Part shown: piece after piece, positions 16,618 to 24,941 of the stretch
Layout: every line of letters begins with the position of its first letter
Numbering within the stretch: the first letter of the stretch is position 1
Origin: Caryophanales bacterium UBA1709
GTDB taxonomy: Bacteria > Bacillota_I > Bacilli_A > RFN20 > UBA1709
Direction of reading: 5' to 3'
Assembly (NCBI GenBank): GCA_002317215.1
Contig: DCJD01000018.1
Location: 1-46,850, forward strand
Length of the DNA: 46,850 nt
The notes under the pieces: model-generated
What the model saw: only the letters and a program-made list of their open reading frames with translations
What the model was told of the DNA's origin: nothing
Databases searched by the model: none
Position numbers and translations under genes: made by a program

Positions 16618-16644
16618 AAAAACTCCTGATTTACAGGAGTTTTT
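16618..16644. terminator. Bidirectional terminator between the nucleoside kinase and prmC
   Basis: Perfect 11-bp stem AAAAACTCCTG/CAGGAGTTTTT with a 5-nt loop (16618-16628, 16634-16644), ending in T-runs on both strands. The prmC stop codon is in the loop. Confidence 0.9.
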
Positions 16645-17455
16645 CTATCTTTAACATTCTATCTTTATTATTGATATCTTTTCTAAATTCAAACTTAAAT
16701 TTATAGTTAGCAAGTAAATTTGTTAAAGGTTCTTTTTGATTATACCCAATCTCAAAATAAGCTGCCTTAAAATGTTTTTTATCTAATTCATCAAAGATTC
16801 TTTTATAAATACTAATGCCTTCTTTATCTTTAACAAACAATGCAATAGAAGGTTCATATTTTCTAACACTTTTACTAACATCATTATCTTTATAATAAAT
16901 ATATGGTGGATTAGAAACTAAGATATCAAAATCTTTATCATAATTTTCTAATAAATCATTTTGAATAATATTAATATCTAGGTTATTTAGATTGGCATTA
17001 TACTTAGCAACCCTATTTGCTTTCTTTGATATATCAATACAAGTTACATTAAACTTATCACATTTCTTTTTAAGACTTAACCCAATACACCCAGATCCAC
17101 TACATAAATCAATAACATTAATCTTTTGATTTGGAAAATCACTTAAAACCCAATTTACTAGTTCTTCTGTTTCATCTTCTGGAATTAAAACATTTTTATT
17201 AACATATAATTCTAAACCATAGAAATATGCTTTATGGGTAATATATTCCACAGGTTTCTCGTTTATAAATCTATCTAATAAATATTTAAGTTTAAGATAT
17301 TTAAAAAAGTTTATATCTCTTTTTAATTCATCCTTTAATATTCCTATTTTAATATCTAAAACATACTCAAATATATCTAAAATAGATCTAGTATTTAAAC
17401 TAGATCTTTTAGCAATTTGAGTATATTTATTATATAGATTTAATAGATTAGACAT
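16631..17455 (-). CDS. prmC: Release factor glutamine methyltransferase PrmC
   Basis: N5-methylates the Gln of the GGQ motif in release factors. The 274-residue protein has an N-terminal helical substrate-binding part with PVEYITHKAYFYGLELYVN (about 74-92), SAM-binding VIDLCSGSGCIGLSL (about 123-137), and the catalytic NPPY at about 186 (LVSNPPYIYY). The ATG overlaps the prfA stop by one base, the universal prfA-prmC order, so enzyme and substrate are co-translated. Confidence 0.97.
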   Translation of the reverse strand: MSNLLNLYNKYTQIAKRSSLNTRSILDIFEYVLDIKIGILKDELKRDINFFKYLKLKYLLDRFINEKPVEYITHKAYFYGLELYVNKNVLIPEDETEELVNWVLSDFPNQKINVIDLCSGSGCIGLSLKKKCDKFNVTCIDISKKANRVAKYNANLNNLDINIIQNDLLENYDKDFDILVSNPPYIYYKDNDVSKSVRKYEPSIALFVKDKEGISIYKRIFDELDKKHFKAAYFEIGYNQKEPLTNLLANYKFKFEFRKDINNKDRMLKIEKLL

Positions 17456-18537
17456 TAAATTCCACTACCTTTAAGTTTTAATTTTTGATCTTCATTAATT
17501 AAAGCATCAATAACTTGTTGGAGATTCCCTTCCATTACACGGTCTAATTGTTGGATAGTAAAATCAATACGATGGTCTGTCACTCTATTTTGAGGATAGT
17601 TGTAAGTTCTAATTTTCTCACTTCTATCTCCTGTTCCAATCTTACTTCTTCTTTCTTGACCTCTTGCAATATCAGCTTCCGCACGCATTTGATCATATAC
17701 TTTAGTTCTTAAGATAGCAAATGCTTTTTCTCTATTTTCAATTTGGCTTCTACCATCTTGGCAAGTTACAACTATTCCAGTTGGGATGTGAGTTAATCTA
17801 ACAGCACTATCTGTTTTATTGATATGTTGTCCACCTGCTCCACTTGCTCTATAAGTATCAATTTGTACTTCATTTGGATTGATTTGAACATCTACTTCAT
17901 CAGCTTCTGGCATTACTAAAACTGTAGCAGTTGAAGTATGAATTCTACCACTAGCTTCAGTCTTTGGAACGCGTTGAACACGATGGGCTCCTGATTCATA
18001 TTTTAATTCACTGTAAACTCTTTTACCTTTAATCATTATAGAAACCATACTAAATCCGCCCGCTTCAGATTCGTTTGCTTCATTTACTTCATAACTCCAA
18101 CCTTTTTGATCACAAAACTTCATGTACATTCTAAGAAGATCACCAGCAAAAATATTACCCTCATCTCCGCCAGCTGCTCCTCTTATTTCCATAATGATAT
18201 TTTTCTCATCGTTTGGATCACGAGGTAACAAAGCTATTTTGATTTGATTTAAAATTAATTCTTCTTGTTTAGTAGCTTCTTCTAATTCCATTTTAGCAAG
18301 TTCTGATATTTCTTTATCTTCATCTTTAGCAAGTATCATACTGTCTTCAATGGTTTGGATAGCTGTTTTATATTTCTTATATAATTCAGTTACTTCGTCT
18401 AGATTAGACTTTTCTTTAGCGTATTGTTTATATCTATTATAATCACTAGCAACATTTGGTAATGTCATCATATGTTCTAGATATTCGCATCTTTGTTCAA
18501 TGGTATCTAATCTTTCTTTTAATGTTTGTTCAAGCAT
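17455..18537 (-). CDS. prfA: Peptide chain release factor 1
   Basis: Terminates translation at UAA and UAG. Start set at ATG 18535-18537 (MLEQTLKERLDTIEQ), which has AAGGAG at 9-nt spacing. A further upstream in-frame ATG would add 11 residues overlapping the XRE gene. About 360 residues, with the GGQ motif in GASGAGGQHINK-type context (about 230) and the preceding EVQIDTYRASG box. The window's use of TGA stops implies RF2 is encoded elsewhere. Confidence 0.98.
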   Translation of the reverse strand: MLEQTLKERLDTIEQRCEYLEHMMTLPNVASDYNRYKQYAKEKSNLDEVTELYKKYKTAIQTIEDSMILAKDEDKEISELAKMELEEATKQEELILNQIKIALLPRDPNDEKNIIMEIRGAAGGDEGNIFAGDLLRMYMKFCDQKGWSYEVNEANESEAGGFSMVSIMIKGKRVYSELKYESGAHRVQRVPKTEASGRIHTSTATVLVMPEADEVDVQINPNEVQIDTYRASGAGGQHINKTDSAVRLTHIPTGIVVTCQDGRSQIENREKAFAILRTKVYDQMRAEADIARGQERRSKIGTGDRSEKIRTYNYPQNRVTDHRIDFTIQQLDRVMEGNLQQVIDALINEDQKLKLKGSGI

Positions 18538-18550
18538 AATATTTAACTCC

Positions 18551-18754
18551 TTATTTAAATAATTCTTCAATAGGAACTTCTAGTCCTATGGCTATTTTTT
18601 CAATTCCTTTTAATGAGATGTTTCTTTTTCCTCTTTCAACGTCACAGATATAATTTCTATGAAGTCCACTCTTAAAAGATAATCTTTCTTGACTAAGATG
18701 TTTTTCTTTTCTTAGTTGTTTTATTCTATTTCCAAATTTAATTTCGATATCCAT
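18551..18754 (-). CDS. XRE-family HTH regulator
   Basis: 67-residue single-domain Cro/cI-type repressor. Helices visible: FGNRIKQLRKEKHLSQERLSF with the recognition helix around HRNYICDVERGKR (about 32-44) and GIEKIAIGLEVPIEELF. It resembles small controller-type or orphan regulators. It lies 2 nt after whiA and 13 nt before prfA with a good SD (AAGGAAG), so it is co-transcribed with them. No inverted-repeat operator could be assigned and no partner such as a restriction enzyme or toxin is nearby. Target unknown. Confidence 0.85.
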   Translation of the reverse strand: MDIEIKFGNRIKQLRKEKHLSQERLSFKSGLHRNYICDVERGKRNISLKGIEKIAIGLEVPIEELFK

Positions 18755-18756
18755 TG

Positions 18757-19734
18757 CTACAACTTCCTTAACTTTTCAATAATCTTCATAAGTTTACTCA
18801 TTCGATATGAGAAGCCAGATTTACTTAATTCTAGATTAAATAAATCTTTACAGTCTTTACACAATTCAACATAACTAGCATCAGGGCTAGCAAGTCTTAC
18901 TTCCGCAACAATCTTAAGTTTCCCATCTAAATCATCAAAACTAAACATATCTTTATACCATCTAATAGCTTCCGCTTGGTAATTACCATTTTCAATGGCT
19001 TTCTTTTCATTGCTAACTTCGCAATTTAATACTCTATTCATACTATTTAATTGATCTCTTTGAATTCTAGTATCTTCAAAATATAATAATGAATCCATAG
19101 TTTGGAATATTCTTAATAAATCGCTAATAGAATCACTTTTCTTAACATATACAATAACTTGATTTCTACGATCTATAGTTTTACCTTCTATATAAAACTT
19201 CTTTAATAGTTTAATTATAAAATTAGCAATAGTATAATTTTGGGTTGCTATTTCAAAATGGTAATTCTTAGTAGTTGGACTATTAACTGATCCGCTTGCT
19301 AAAAAACACCCTTTTAAATAATACTTAATAAGTTCAATGTCATGAGTTATAAAATCTGGTAATTTATTAAAATTACTAGATATATCATATATTCCTAGAT
19401 CTTCTAAGATTAATTTAGCCTTATTTAAGATATCAATATGAACAATCTTACCAAGACTAGTTGTTCTGAATCTTTTTTGTTCACTAATAGAGATTCTTGG
19501 TTCAACATCATATAAGTCTTTAATAATACTTAAGATGAGTTTAGCTATCTTAATATTCTCAGTTCTAATTTGAATAACCCATCCAGTATTTCTAATTGAT
19601 AAAGTTGAGTTGATCTTCATAAAACCAGAAAGCATCGCTTTCTTTGCTAATTCATTTTCAAATGCTAGAGTGCATATTTCTTCTTTTACTTTTCTAGTAA
19701 ATGAAATAGGTTCTATTTGACTTAACTTATTCAT
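18757..19734 (-). CDS. whiA: DNA-binding protein WhiA
   Basis: Conserved Gram-positive protein with a LAGLIDADG-homing-endonuclease-like N-terminal fold and a C-terminal HTH. It affects cell division and chromosome segregation in B. subtilis. About 325 residues. N-terminal SFTRKVKEEICTL, the degenerate core YYLKGCFLASGSVNSP near 140-155, and the C-terminal HTH ELSKSGFSYRMSKLMKI. Start set at ATG 19732-19734. An upstream GTG nine bases away is less likely. The usual neighbours yvcJ, yvcK and crh are absent. Confidence 0.93.
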   Translation of the reverse strand: MNKLSQIEPISFTRKVKEEICTLAFENELAKKAMLSGFMKINSTLSIRNTGWVIQIRTENIKIAKLILSIIKDLYDVEPRISISEQKRFRTTSLGKIVHIDILNKAKLILEDLGIYDISSNFNKLPDFITHDIELIKYYLKGCFLASGSVNSPTTKNYHFEIATQNYTIANFIIKLLKKFYIEGKTIDRRNQVIVYVKKSDSISDLLRIFQTMDSLLYFEDTRIQRDQLNSMNRVLNCEVSNEKKAIENGNYQAEAIRWYKDMFSFDDLDGKLKIVAEVRLASPDASYVELCKDCKDLFNLELSKSGFSYRMSKLMKIIEKLRKL

Positions 19735-19779
19735 ATTTATCACACTATCAGTGTTATTTTATCATATCTCATATATTTG

Positions 19780-20946
19780 TTAAATATATGCTGTTTCAAT
19801 TTGTATTACTGGATAATAAATCTTATTAATCTTCTTTAAAGAATTTTTAACAAGATTCATTATCTCTTCTTTAGTATGTTTTAAATAATGATGTGGAATA
19901 ACTAAATCAAAAATAATATTAATTTGTTTTTCACCATCAACCATTCTAAAATCATGAATTGAAAAATCTGGATCAATTGATTTAATAGCTTCTTCTACAA
20001 TAGTTTTATGTTCTAAAACTTTTTTAGAAGTAGAAATTGGATCCATATGGATTGTGGTAATAATTCCCATCTCATTAAATATCTTAGCTTCTACAGCATC
20101 AATTACTTCATGGGCTTTTACTATATTACATTTTTCATCAACTTCGGCATGAACGCTTGCAAATTGTCTTGTTGGACCATAATCATGAATCATTAAATCA
20201 TGAATTCCAAGTATTCCTTCTCCACTTAATACTAGACTAGATAATTTATTAACTGTTTCATTAGTAGGAGGGATACCAAGTATTGTTCCAATGGATTCTT
20301 TAGCAATATTAAATCCACCATAACAAATTAGTAAAGCAACAAAACATCCGCTAATTCCATCAAGAGGAAGATTGATAAATGTTCCTAAAATAGTAGCAAG
20401 CAGAATAACACTACTAGTAATTGAATCATATAAAGAGTCCATTGCAGTAGCATTTAAAACCATTGAGTGAGTCTTTTTACCATAAATCTTATTATAGATA
20501 AACATATAAACTTTAATTAGAATTGAAATACATAAAACAATAATGATGGTATAACTAAAATCTACTGGTGTAGGGTTAAGAATCTTTTTAACTGATTCAA
20601 TGCCTAATTCAACACCCATAAACATTATTAAAAAACTAACGACTAGTGAAGCAATATATTCGAATCTTCCATGTCCAAAAGGATGTTCCTTATCTGGCTT
20701 CATATTAGATAACTTAGCTCCAAGAATTGCAACTACACTACTAGAAATATCTGCAATATTATTTAAACCATCAGAAACAATAGCAATACTTCCTGATATT
20801 GCCCCAATGGTAATCTTTAAACTAGAAGCAATAATATTCAAAAATATCCCAAAAAATCCTGTAATAATTGAATATTGTTCTCTAACTTTACTATCGCTAT
20901 AATTTTTAAAATCTTTAATAAATATTTTTGCAAGTAATTTAATCAT
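19780..20946 (-). CDS. Cation diffusion facilitator (divalent metal exporter)
   Basis: 388-residue CDF-family proton antiporter that exports Zn, Mn, Fe or similar. N-terminal VREQYSIITGFFGIFLN, six membrane segments, the first metal site in SDGLNNIAD (about 60-68) and second in PLDGISG (about 192), the HPFGHGRFEY cytoplasmic motif near 88, and a C-terminal metal-binding domain (GPTRQFASVHAEVD). Metal specificity cannot be read directly. The ATG lies 6 nt beyond a terminator hairpin and has no SD and no clear -10. Confidence 0.93.
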   Translation of the reverse strand: MIKLLAKIFIKDFKNYSDSKVREQYSIITGFFGIFLNIIASSLKITIGAISGSIAIVSDGLNNIADISSSVVAILGAKLSNMKPDKEHPFGHGRFEYIASLVVSFLIMFMGVELGIESVKKILNPTPVDFSYTIIIVLCISILIKVYMFIYNKIYGKKTHSMVLNATAMDSLYDSITSSVILLATILGTFINLPLDGISGCFVALLICYGGFNIAKESIGTILGIPPTNETVNKLSSLVLSGEGILGIHDLMIHDYGPTRQFASVHAEVDEKCNIVKAHEVIDAVEAKIFNEMGIITTIHMDPISTSKKVLEHKTIVEEAIKSIDPDFSIHDFRMVDGEKQINIIFDLVIPHHYLKHTKEEIMNLVKNSLKKINKIYYPVIQIETAYI

Positions 20947-20952
20947 ATATTC

Positions 20953-20975
20953 AAAAAGACCTTACCGGTCTTTTT
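20953..20975 (-). terminator. yebC terminator abutting the cation-exporter start
   Basis: Perfect 9-bp stem AAAAAGACC/GGTCTTTTT with a 5-nt loop (20953-20961, 20967-20975). The T-rich 3' arm ends 6 nt before the exporter ATG. Confidence 0.85.
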
Positions 20976-20986
20976 CCTTTCTAGAA

Positions 20987-21706
20987 CTAAAGTTCTACAT
21001 TGTGATAGACTGTGTCAACATCTTCAATTTCTTCAAACATTGCAAGCATTCTATCAAAATACATCTTATCTTCTTCGTTTAGAGTTACATATTCATCATT
21101 TTCTGGAATATAAGTAACTTCAGCACTAGTGACATTAGCACCTTCTATAGTTTCTAATGCTTCTTTGATAACATCAACATCACCAGGTTGTCCCATAACA
21201 ATAACTTCATTATCAACTGTTTCAACACTGCTAACATCAATTTCGCTCATTAATAAGGTTTCTAAGGCATTGTCCTCGTTAATACCAGTTGCTGATACAA
21301 TAGCAACATGGTTATAGCTATGCATAACAGATCCGCCAATTCCCATCTTACCATGGTTTTTAGTGAATACTGCTCTTACTTCTGATACTGCTCTATTAAC
21401 ATTATCAGTCATACATTCAACAATTAAAGTTGATGCACCAGGGCCAAATCCTTCATATATTAAAGTAGTATAATCAGCAGCAGTTCCAGATTTTGCTTTA
21501 TCAATACATCTTTTAATTAAATCAGCAGGAACTTGTGCTTTCTTTGCTCTTTCAATAATTCTTCTTAATTCAAGGTTCATATTAGGATCAGGAACACCGT
21601 TCTTGGCTGCTAATAGAATCTCTTTACCATATTTACTATATAATTTTGTTTTTGCGGCAGCAGTTTTAGCCATACTAGCTGCTCTAACTTCATGTGCTCT
21701 TCCCAT
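20987..21706 (-). CDS. YebC/TACO1-family protein
   Basis: 239-residue YebC-family protein. The family was long annotated as transcriptional regulators, and recent work links members to relief of ribosome stalling. It begins MGRAHEVRAASMAKTAAAKTKLYSKYGKEI and has RRIIERAKKAQVPADLI and EGFGPGASTLIVECMTDNVNRAVSEVR. The typical family opening is MAGHSKW, so this is the variant subfamily seen in some Firmicutes. Good SD (AAGGAGA). It is followed by a terminator and preceded by its own promoter. Confidence 0.95.
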   Translation of the reverse strand: MGRAHEVRAASMAKTAAAKTKLYSKYGKEILLAAKNGVPDPNMNLELRRIIERAKKAQVPADLIKRCIDKAKSGTAADYTTLIYEGFGPGASTLIVECMTDNVNRAVSEVRAVFTKNHGKMGIGGSVMHSYNHVAIVSATGINEDNALETLLMSEIDVSSVETVDNEVIVMGQPGDVDVIKEALETIEGANVTSAEVTYIPENDEYVTLNEEDKMYFDRMLAMFEEIEDVDTVYHNVEL

Positions 21707-21733
21707 ATTTATTCTCCTTAATAAGACTATAAT

Positions 21734-21762
21734 ATTTTATTCTTTTAGATAAACTAAATCAA
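21734..21762 (-). promoter_or_regulatory. yebC promoter
   Basis: Minus strand TTGATT (21757-21762), 17-nt spacer, TAAAAT (21734-21739). The -35 forms the end of the thiT 3' palindrome. Confidence 0.7.
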
Positions 21763-21779
21763 TATATTATATATTGATT
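21757..21779 (-). terminator. Palindrome after thiT (probable terminator)
   Basis: Perfect 11-bp inverted repeat AATCAATATAT/ATATATTGATT around one base, overlapping the thiT stop codon. With a one-base bulge the pairing extends outward (CTAA/TTAG). The following minus-strand sequence is only moderately T-rich, so termination may be weak. Confidence 0.5.
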
Positions 21780-22335
21780 AGTTTTTTAGAATAATCTTTT
21801 TATGCAATGGGATAGCAACTATAATCGATAAAATAGTTGATCCAAGCATCCATGGACCATTATATAATATAAAACTATATAATAAGACAAAACCTACTCC
21901 TACACTATCTTTTTCAAAATACTCAGCAGCGTATTCTTGGAAAAATAATACTCCACTTAATCCATGCATCATATATCTAATAAAACATACTACAATTATT
22001 CCAATAATATACCAGGATAATTTATTAGCTTTCTTCTTAAATAATCCTGTTAATCCAAGACAAGAAAAAGCAAACAAATAATCAAAAAATATTGAACCAA
22101 TATGCCAGAAAAAACCATCTAAAATAAAGTTAATTACAGCATAACATACTCCACCAATTACCCCGTATTTAACATTATTTCTATATCCATTTAATATAAT
22201 TGGAAGCATAGCAATGCTAATACTTCCTCCATTTGGCATTTTTAAAAAACCAAACATCTTAAAAGTAAGATCTAAAACAATTGCCAATCCAACAAATACT
22301 CCAGTCTCACAAATACATCTAATTTTCTTATTCAT
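21778..22335 (-). CDS. thiT: Thiamine ECF transporter S component ThiT
   Basis: Substrate-binding membrane subunit for thiamine, which needs an EcfA-EcfA'-EcfT module encoded elsewhere. Start set at ATG 22333-22335 (MNKKIRCICETG). A longer frame would run into the riboswitch. About 185 residues, six hydrophobic segments, with the ThiT-like GGSISIAMLPIILNGYRNN, IFFDYLFAFSCLGL and RYMMHGLSGVLFFQEYA segments that contribute to the thiamine pocket. Control by a TPP riboswitch directly upstream supports the substrate. Confidence 0.93.
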   Translation of the reverse strand: MNKKIRCICETGVFVGLAIVLDLTFKMFGFLKMPNGGSISIAMLPIILNGYRNNVKYGVIGGVCYAVINFILDGFFWHIGSIFFDYLFAFSCLGLTGLFKKKANKLSWYIIGIIVVCFIRYMMHGLSGVLFFQEYAAEYFEKDSVGVGFVLLYSFILYNGPWMLGSTILSIIVAIPLHKKIILKN

Positions 22336-22340
22336 ATAAA

Positions 22341-22369
22341 TAAAAAGTCCTTTCTTATAAGTGAAAGGA
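22341..22369 (-). terminator. Riboswitch-associated terminator of thiT
   Basis: TCCTTTC/GAAAGGA stem (22348-22354 with 22363-22369, 8-nt loop) followed by CTTTTTATTT on the minus strand. The 3' arm AAAGGA is also the best SD for thiT, so the hairpin could block both transcription and translation. Confidence 0.75.
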
Positions 22370-22385
22370 AAAACATTTAACAAAT

Positions 22386-22470
22386 ATTTTCCCTCCGCTA
22401 GCATTACCTAGATCAGGTACGGTCTATTCTTAAACAAGAATACTCTCAGTTTACTTCAGTAAACTCCCAA
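22386..22470 (-). promoter_or_regulatory. TPP riboswitch (THI element)
   Basis: On the minus strand the conserved CTGAGAGT pyrimidine-sensor segment and the pyrophosphate-side ACCTGATCTAGGTAATGCTAGCGGAGGGAAA-type block (read in two parts: ACCTGATCTAGGTAATGC, then TAGCGGAGGGAAA) are both present, flanked by the P1 pairing. The P3 arm is a short TATTCTTGTTTAAGAATA hairpin. It sits between the thiT promoter and a terminator hairpin, so binding of thiamine pyrophosphate should switch thiT off. Confidence 0.95.
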
Positions 22471-22475
22471 CTATT

Positions 22476-22503
22476 ATTATATATCTTTTAAATTACCACT
22501 CAA
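22476..22503 (-). promoter_or_regulatory. thiT promoter
   Basis: Minus strand TTGAGT (22498-22503), 16-nt spacer, TATAAT (22476-22481). The -35 lies in the final codons of ung. Transcription would start just before the riboswitch. Confidence 0.75.
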
Positions 22504-23134
22504 TTGGTTTTATATTATTTTTAATTAAAAACTCATTTGTTTTACTAAAATGATGATTATTAAAAAATCCATGGTATGCACTTAATGGAGATGGGTGAAC
22601 TGATTCTAAAATTAAGTGTTTAGAATTAGTGATAATCTTTTTCTTGTTAATAGCATTTTTACCCCATAAAATAAAGACTTTTGGCTTATCATCATCATTT
22701 AAATATCTTAGTATTTTATTTGTAAAAATCTCCCATCCTTTATTAAAATGTGATAAAGGCAGATGTTCTTCTACAGTTAATGTTATATTCAAAAGAAAAA
22801 CTCCTTGTTTAGCCCAACAACTTAAATCTCCATTTTCCTTGTGAATACCTAGATCGTTTTCTAATTCTTTAAAAATATTCTTTAAAGAAGGAGGTAAAGT
22901 AATATAACTTGGAACACTAAAAGAAAGCCCTGTTGCTTGGCCTTTCTCATGGTAAGGATCTTGCCCTAAAATAATTACTTTCACATCCTCAAATTTACAA
23001 TATTTGAAGGCATTAAAAACATCCTCTTTAGGAGGATAAATATTCTTAAAAGAATATTCTTTTTCTAAAAATGTATTTAATGCTACAAAATAATCTTTAG
23101 AAGATTCTTTAGCAATAATCTCATCCCAATTCAT
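22493..23134 (-). CDS. ung: Uracil-DNA glycosylase
   Basis: Family 1 UDG removing uracil from DNA. The 213-residue protein has the water-activating motif GQDPYHEKGQATGLSFSV (catalytic Asp about 61), the Phe-containing SLKNIFKELENDLG segment, and the minor-groove loop HPSPLSAYHGFF with its His near 180. Full length. The ATG at 23132-23134 has no SD and TATAAT ends 6 nt upstream, predicting a leaderless mRNA. Divergent from the ECF S-component gene. Confidence 0.97.
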   Translation of the reverse strand: MNWDEIIAKESSKDYFVALNTFLEKEYSFKNIYPPKEDVFNAFKYCKFEDVKVIILGQDPYHEKGQATGLSFSVPSYITLPPSLKNIFKELENDLGIHKENGDLSCWAKQGVFLLNITLTVEEHLPLSHFNKGWEIFTNKILRYLNDDDKPKVFILWGKNAINKKKIITNSKHLILESVHPSPLSAYHGFFNNHHFSKTNEFLIKNNIKPIEW

Positions 23135-23140
23135 ACATAA

Positions 23141-23146
23141 ATTATA
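23141..23146 (-). promoter_or_regulatory. -10 box of a probable leaderless ung transcript
   Basis: Perfect TATAAT 6 nt before the ung ATG. A start 7 nt downstream of the hexamer would be the A of the start codon itself. A weak TTACAA lies about 18 nt upstream. Confidence 0.55.
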
Positions 23147-23192
23147 CTCAATTTATATGATAAATTGTAAAAATAAATTGAAACTTAAACTT

Positions 23193-23198
23193 TATAAT
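23193..23198 (+). promoter_or_regulatory. -10 box for the ECF S-component operon
   Basis: TATAAT 18 nt before the ATG at 23217. The predicted leader of about 11-12 nt has no SD. No strong -35 is seen. Confidence 0.45.
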
Positions 23199-23216
23199 CT
23201 AAAATAGTAATGTATT

Positions 23217-23735
23217 ATGAATAGCAAAATAAAGAAGATTTGTATATGCGGAATGATGGCAGCTTTAAGTATTGTCATCGATTTAGTAAGCATAAGATTA
23301 GATAATATTTTTGTAAAATATACCTTTTATCCATTGCCTTTGTTATTATGTGGGATAATATTTGGCTATAAATATGGATTTTTAGCGGGGTTTGTAGAAG
23401 GGTTTATTAGTCAAGTTATTGTATATGGTTTATCATTAACTACTCCTATTTGGATGTTAGCACCAATTTGTTGGGGGGTAGGAAGTGGATTATTGAGACT
23501 TATATTTAAGAAAAATGATCATATTGATATTGTTATTATTGTCTTTTTAACATCTTTTGTATGTTTAGGAGTTAATACAGTAGCAAGTATATTAGATGGT
23601 ATTTTGCTTCATTATGATTATTCTTATATATTTGCATCAATTATAACTAGACTAATAACTTCATTAATAATGGGTGTTATTTATAGTTTTATTATTGTCG
23701 GGATAACACCAATAATTAAAAAGGAAGTTAAATAG
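23217..23735 (+). CDS. ECF transporter S component, substrate unknown
   Basis: 172-residue membrane protein with about six hydrophobic segments and the ECF S-component features: an N-terminal GMMAALSIVIDLVS helix carrying the small-residue motif used to dock EcfT, and PLPLLLCGIIFGYKYGFLAGFVEGFISQ. It resembles the folate/pantothenate-like group more than ThiT, but the substrate cannot be read from sequence. First gene of a plus-strand set with the acyltransferase (3-nt gap) and the symporter. No SD. Confidence 0.8.
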   Translation: MNSKIKKICICGMMAALSIVIDLVSIRLDNIFVKYTFYPLPLLLCGIIFGYKYGFLAGFVEGFISQVIVYGLSLTTPIWMLAPICWGVGSGLLRLIFKKNDHIDIVIIVFLTSFVCLGVNTVASILDGILLHYDYSYIFASIITRLITSLIMGVIYSFIIVGITPIIKKEVK

Positions 23736-23738
23736 AAT

Positions 23739-24941
23739 ATGAAAAAGAAATTTGTTTTACCTAGACATAGATTTCTAAAGACCATTATTGGCCCAGTTTT
23801 AGATATCATTCATAAATGTAATAAGGTTAATGTTGTTAAAGATAAAACTATTAAAGGTCCTTGTTTAGTACTTTCAAATCATCAAACTAGCAATGATCAA
23901 TTCTTTGTTGATCGTATTTTTAAACCTTTTGTTAATTTTGTCGCAACTGAAGATATCTTTAGTTTAGGCTTTACTTCTAAATGTATAAGATATTTATCTG
24001 CTCCTGTAATGAAGATTAAATCAATTCCTGATATTTCAACTATTAGAAATTGTTCTAATATAATGAAAGAAAACGGAATTGTTGGAATATTCCCAGAGGG
24101 AAATAGAACATATTCTTCTAAGCAATGCAATATTGATATAAGTATTGCTAAGATGGTTAAGATGTTTAATGTTGATGTGTATTTAGTTAATATAACTAAT
24201 GGTTATGGTTATCAACCTAGATGGGGAGATAAAGTAAGAAAATGCCCTGTAGATGTTAGAATTGTTGATAAGATTAGTAAAGAAGATGTCGAAAAATTAG
24301 ATCTAGAAACATTGCATAATAAGATATGCAAAGCATTAGATGTATCTAATAAAGAAACTAATACTTATGTTGATCAAAACAAAGATAGAGCTTTATATAT
24401 GGAAAGATTATTCTTTGTTTGTCCTAAGTGTGGATCTATTAGTTCATTGCATTCATTAAATAATTCTATTAGTTGTGATAAATGTGATTTTGAGGCAACT
24501 TATAATAAAGATTTAACATTCTCTTCTAATTTAGAATTATTAAATAATAAGAAAATAGATACATGGTATTATGAACAAGAAAAATGGATTAAAGAAAAAC
24601 CTCTTGAATATTTTGATCGTTTCTTATTTAAAGACGACTGCGTAACAATGAAACAAACAATTATTGGCAAAAGAAAAGTTTTAATTGGACATGGTCCTCT
24701 TAAAATGAATAATGAATTCTTAGAAATAACTACTGAACATCATACATATACCATTAAACTTAATGATATTATTTCAATTTCAGTTTTAGGTAAGCATAAA
24801 TTCAATGTCTATCTACCTGGAAATACCATTTATCAATTCATTGGAGATACTACATTTAATGCAATTAAATATATGTATCTTTATTATCATATAAGAAACA
24901 TTAAAGGAGGCAATAAAAATGACGAATTTTTGGGAATTTAG
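23739..24941 (+). CDS. 1-acylglycerol-3-phosphate acyltransferase-like protein with zinc ribbon and C-terminal extension
   Basis: 400 residues, much longer than a simple PlsC (about 200-250). Residues 30-200 are the LPLAT domain: HQTSND (HX4D, about 47-52) and GIFPEGNRTYS (about 112-122). Residues 225-260 carry two CxxC pairs (CPKCGS and CDKCDF), a zinc ribbon. Residues 285-395 form a beta-rich part (IGHGPLKMNNEFLEI, YTIKLNDIISISVLG) that looks like a PH/GRAM-type fold. Likely makes phosphatidic acid, and the accessory domains may bind lipid or protein. The symporter's SD lies within its last codons. Confidence 0.8.
   Translation: MKKKFVLPRHRFLKTIIGPVLDIIHKCNKVNVVKDKTIKGPCLVLSNHQTSNDQFFVDRIFKPFVNFVATEDIFSLGFTSKCIRYLSAPVMKIKSIPDISTIRNCSNIMKENGIVGIFPEGNRTYSSKQCNIDISIAKMVKMFNVDVYLVNITNGYGYQPRWGDKVRKCPVDVRIVDKISKEDVEKLDLETLHNKICKALDVSNKETNTYVDQNKDRALYMERLFFVCPKCGSISSLHSLNNSISCDKCDFEATYNKDLTFSSNLELLNNKKIDTWYYEQEKWIKEKPLEYFDRFLFKDDCVTMKQTIIGKRKVLIGHGPLKMNNEFLEITTEHHTYTIKLNDIISISVLGKHKFNVYLPGNTIYQFIGDTTFNAIKYMYLYYHIRNIKGGNKNDEFLGI

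Noticed and set aside
18551..18754. Restriction-modification controller or toxin-antitoxin antitoxin
   Set aside because: No methylase, nuclease or toxin gene is adjacent, and its neighbours are housekeeping genes.
22336..22404. N-terminal extension of ThiT
   Set aside because: The extra 23 codons overlap the terminator hairpin and the 3' end of the TPP riboswitch.
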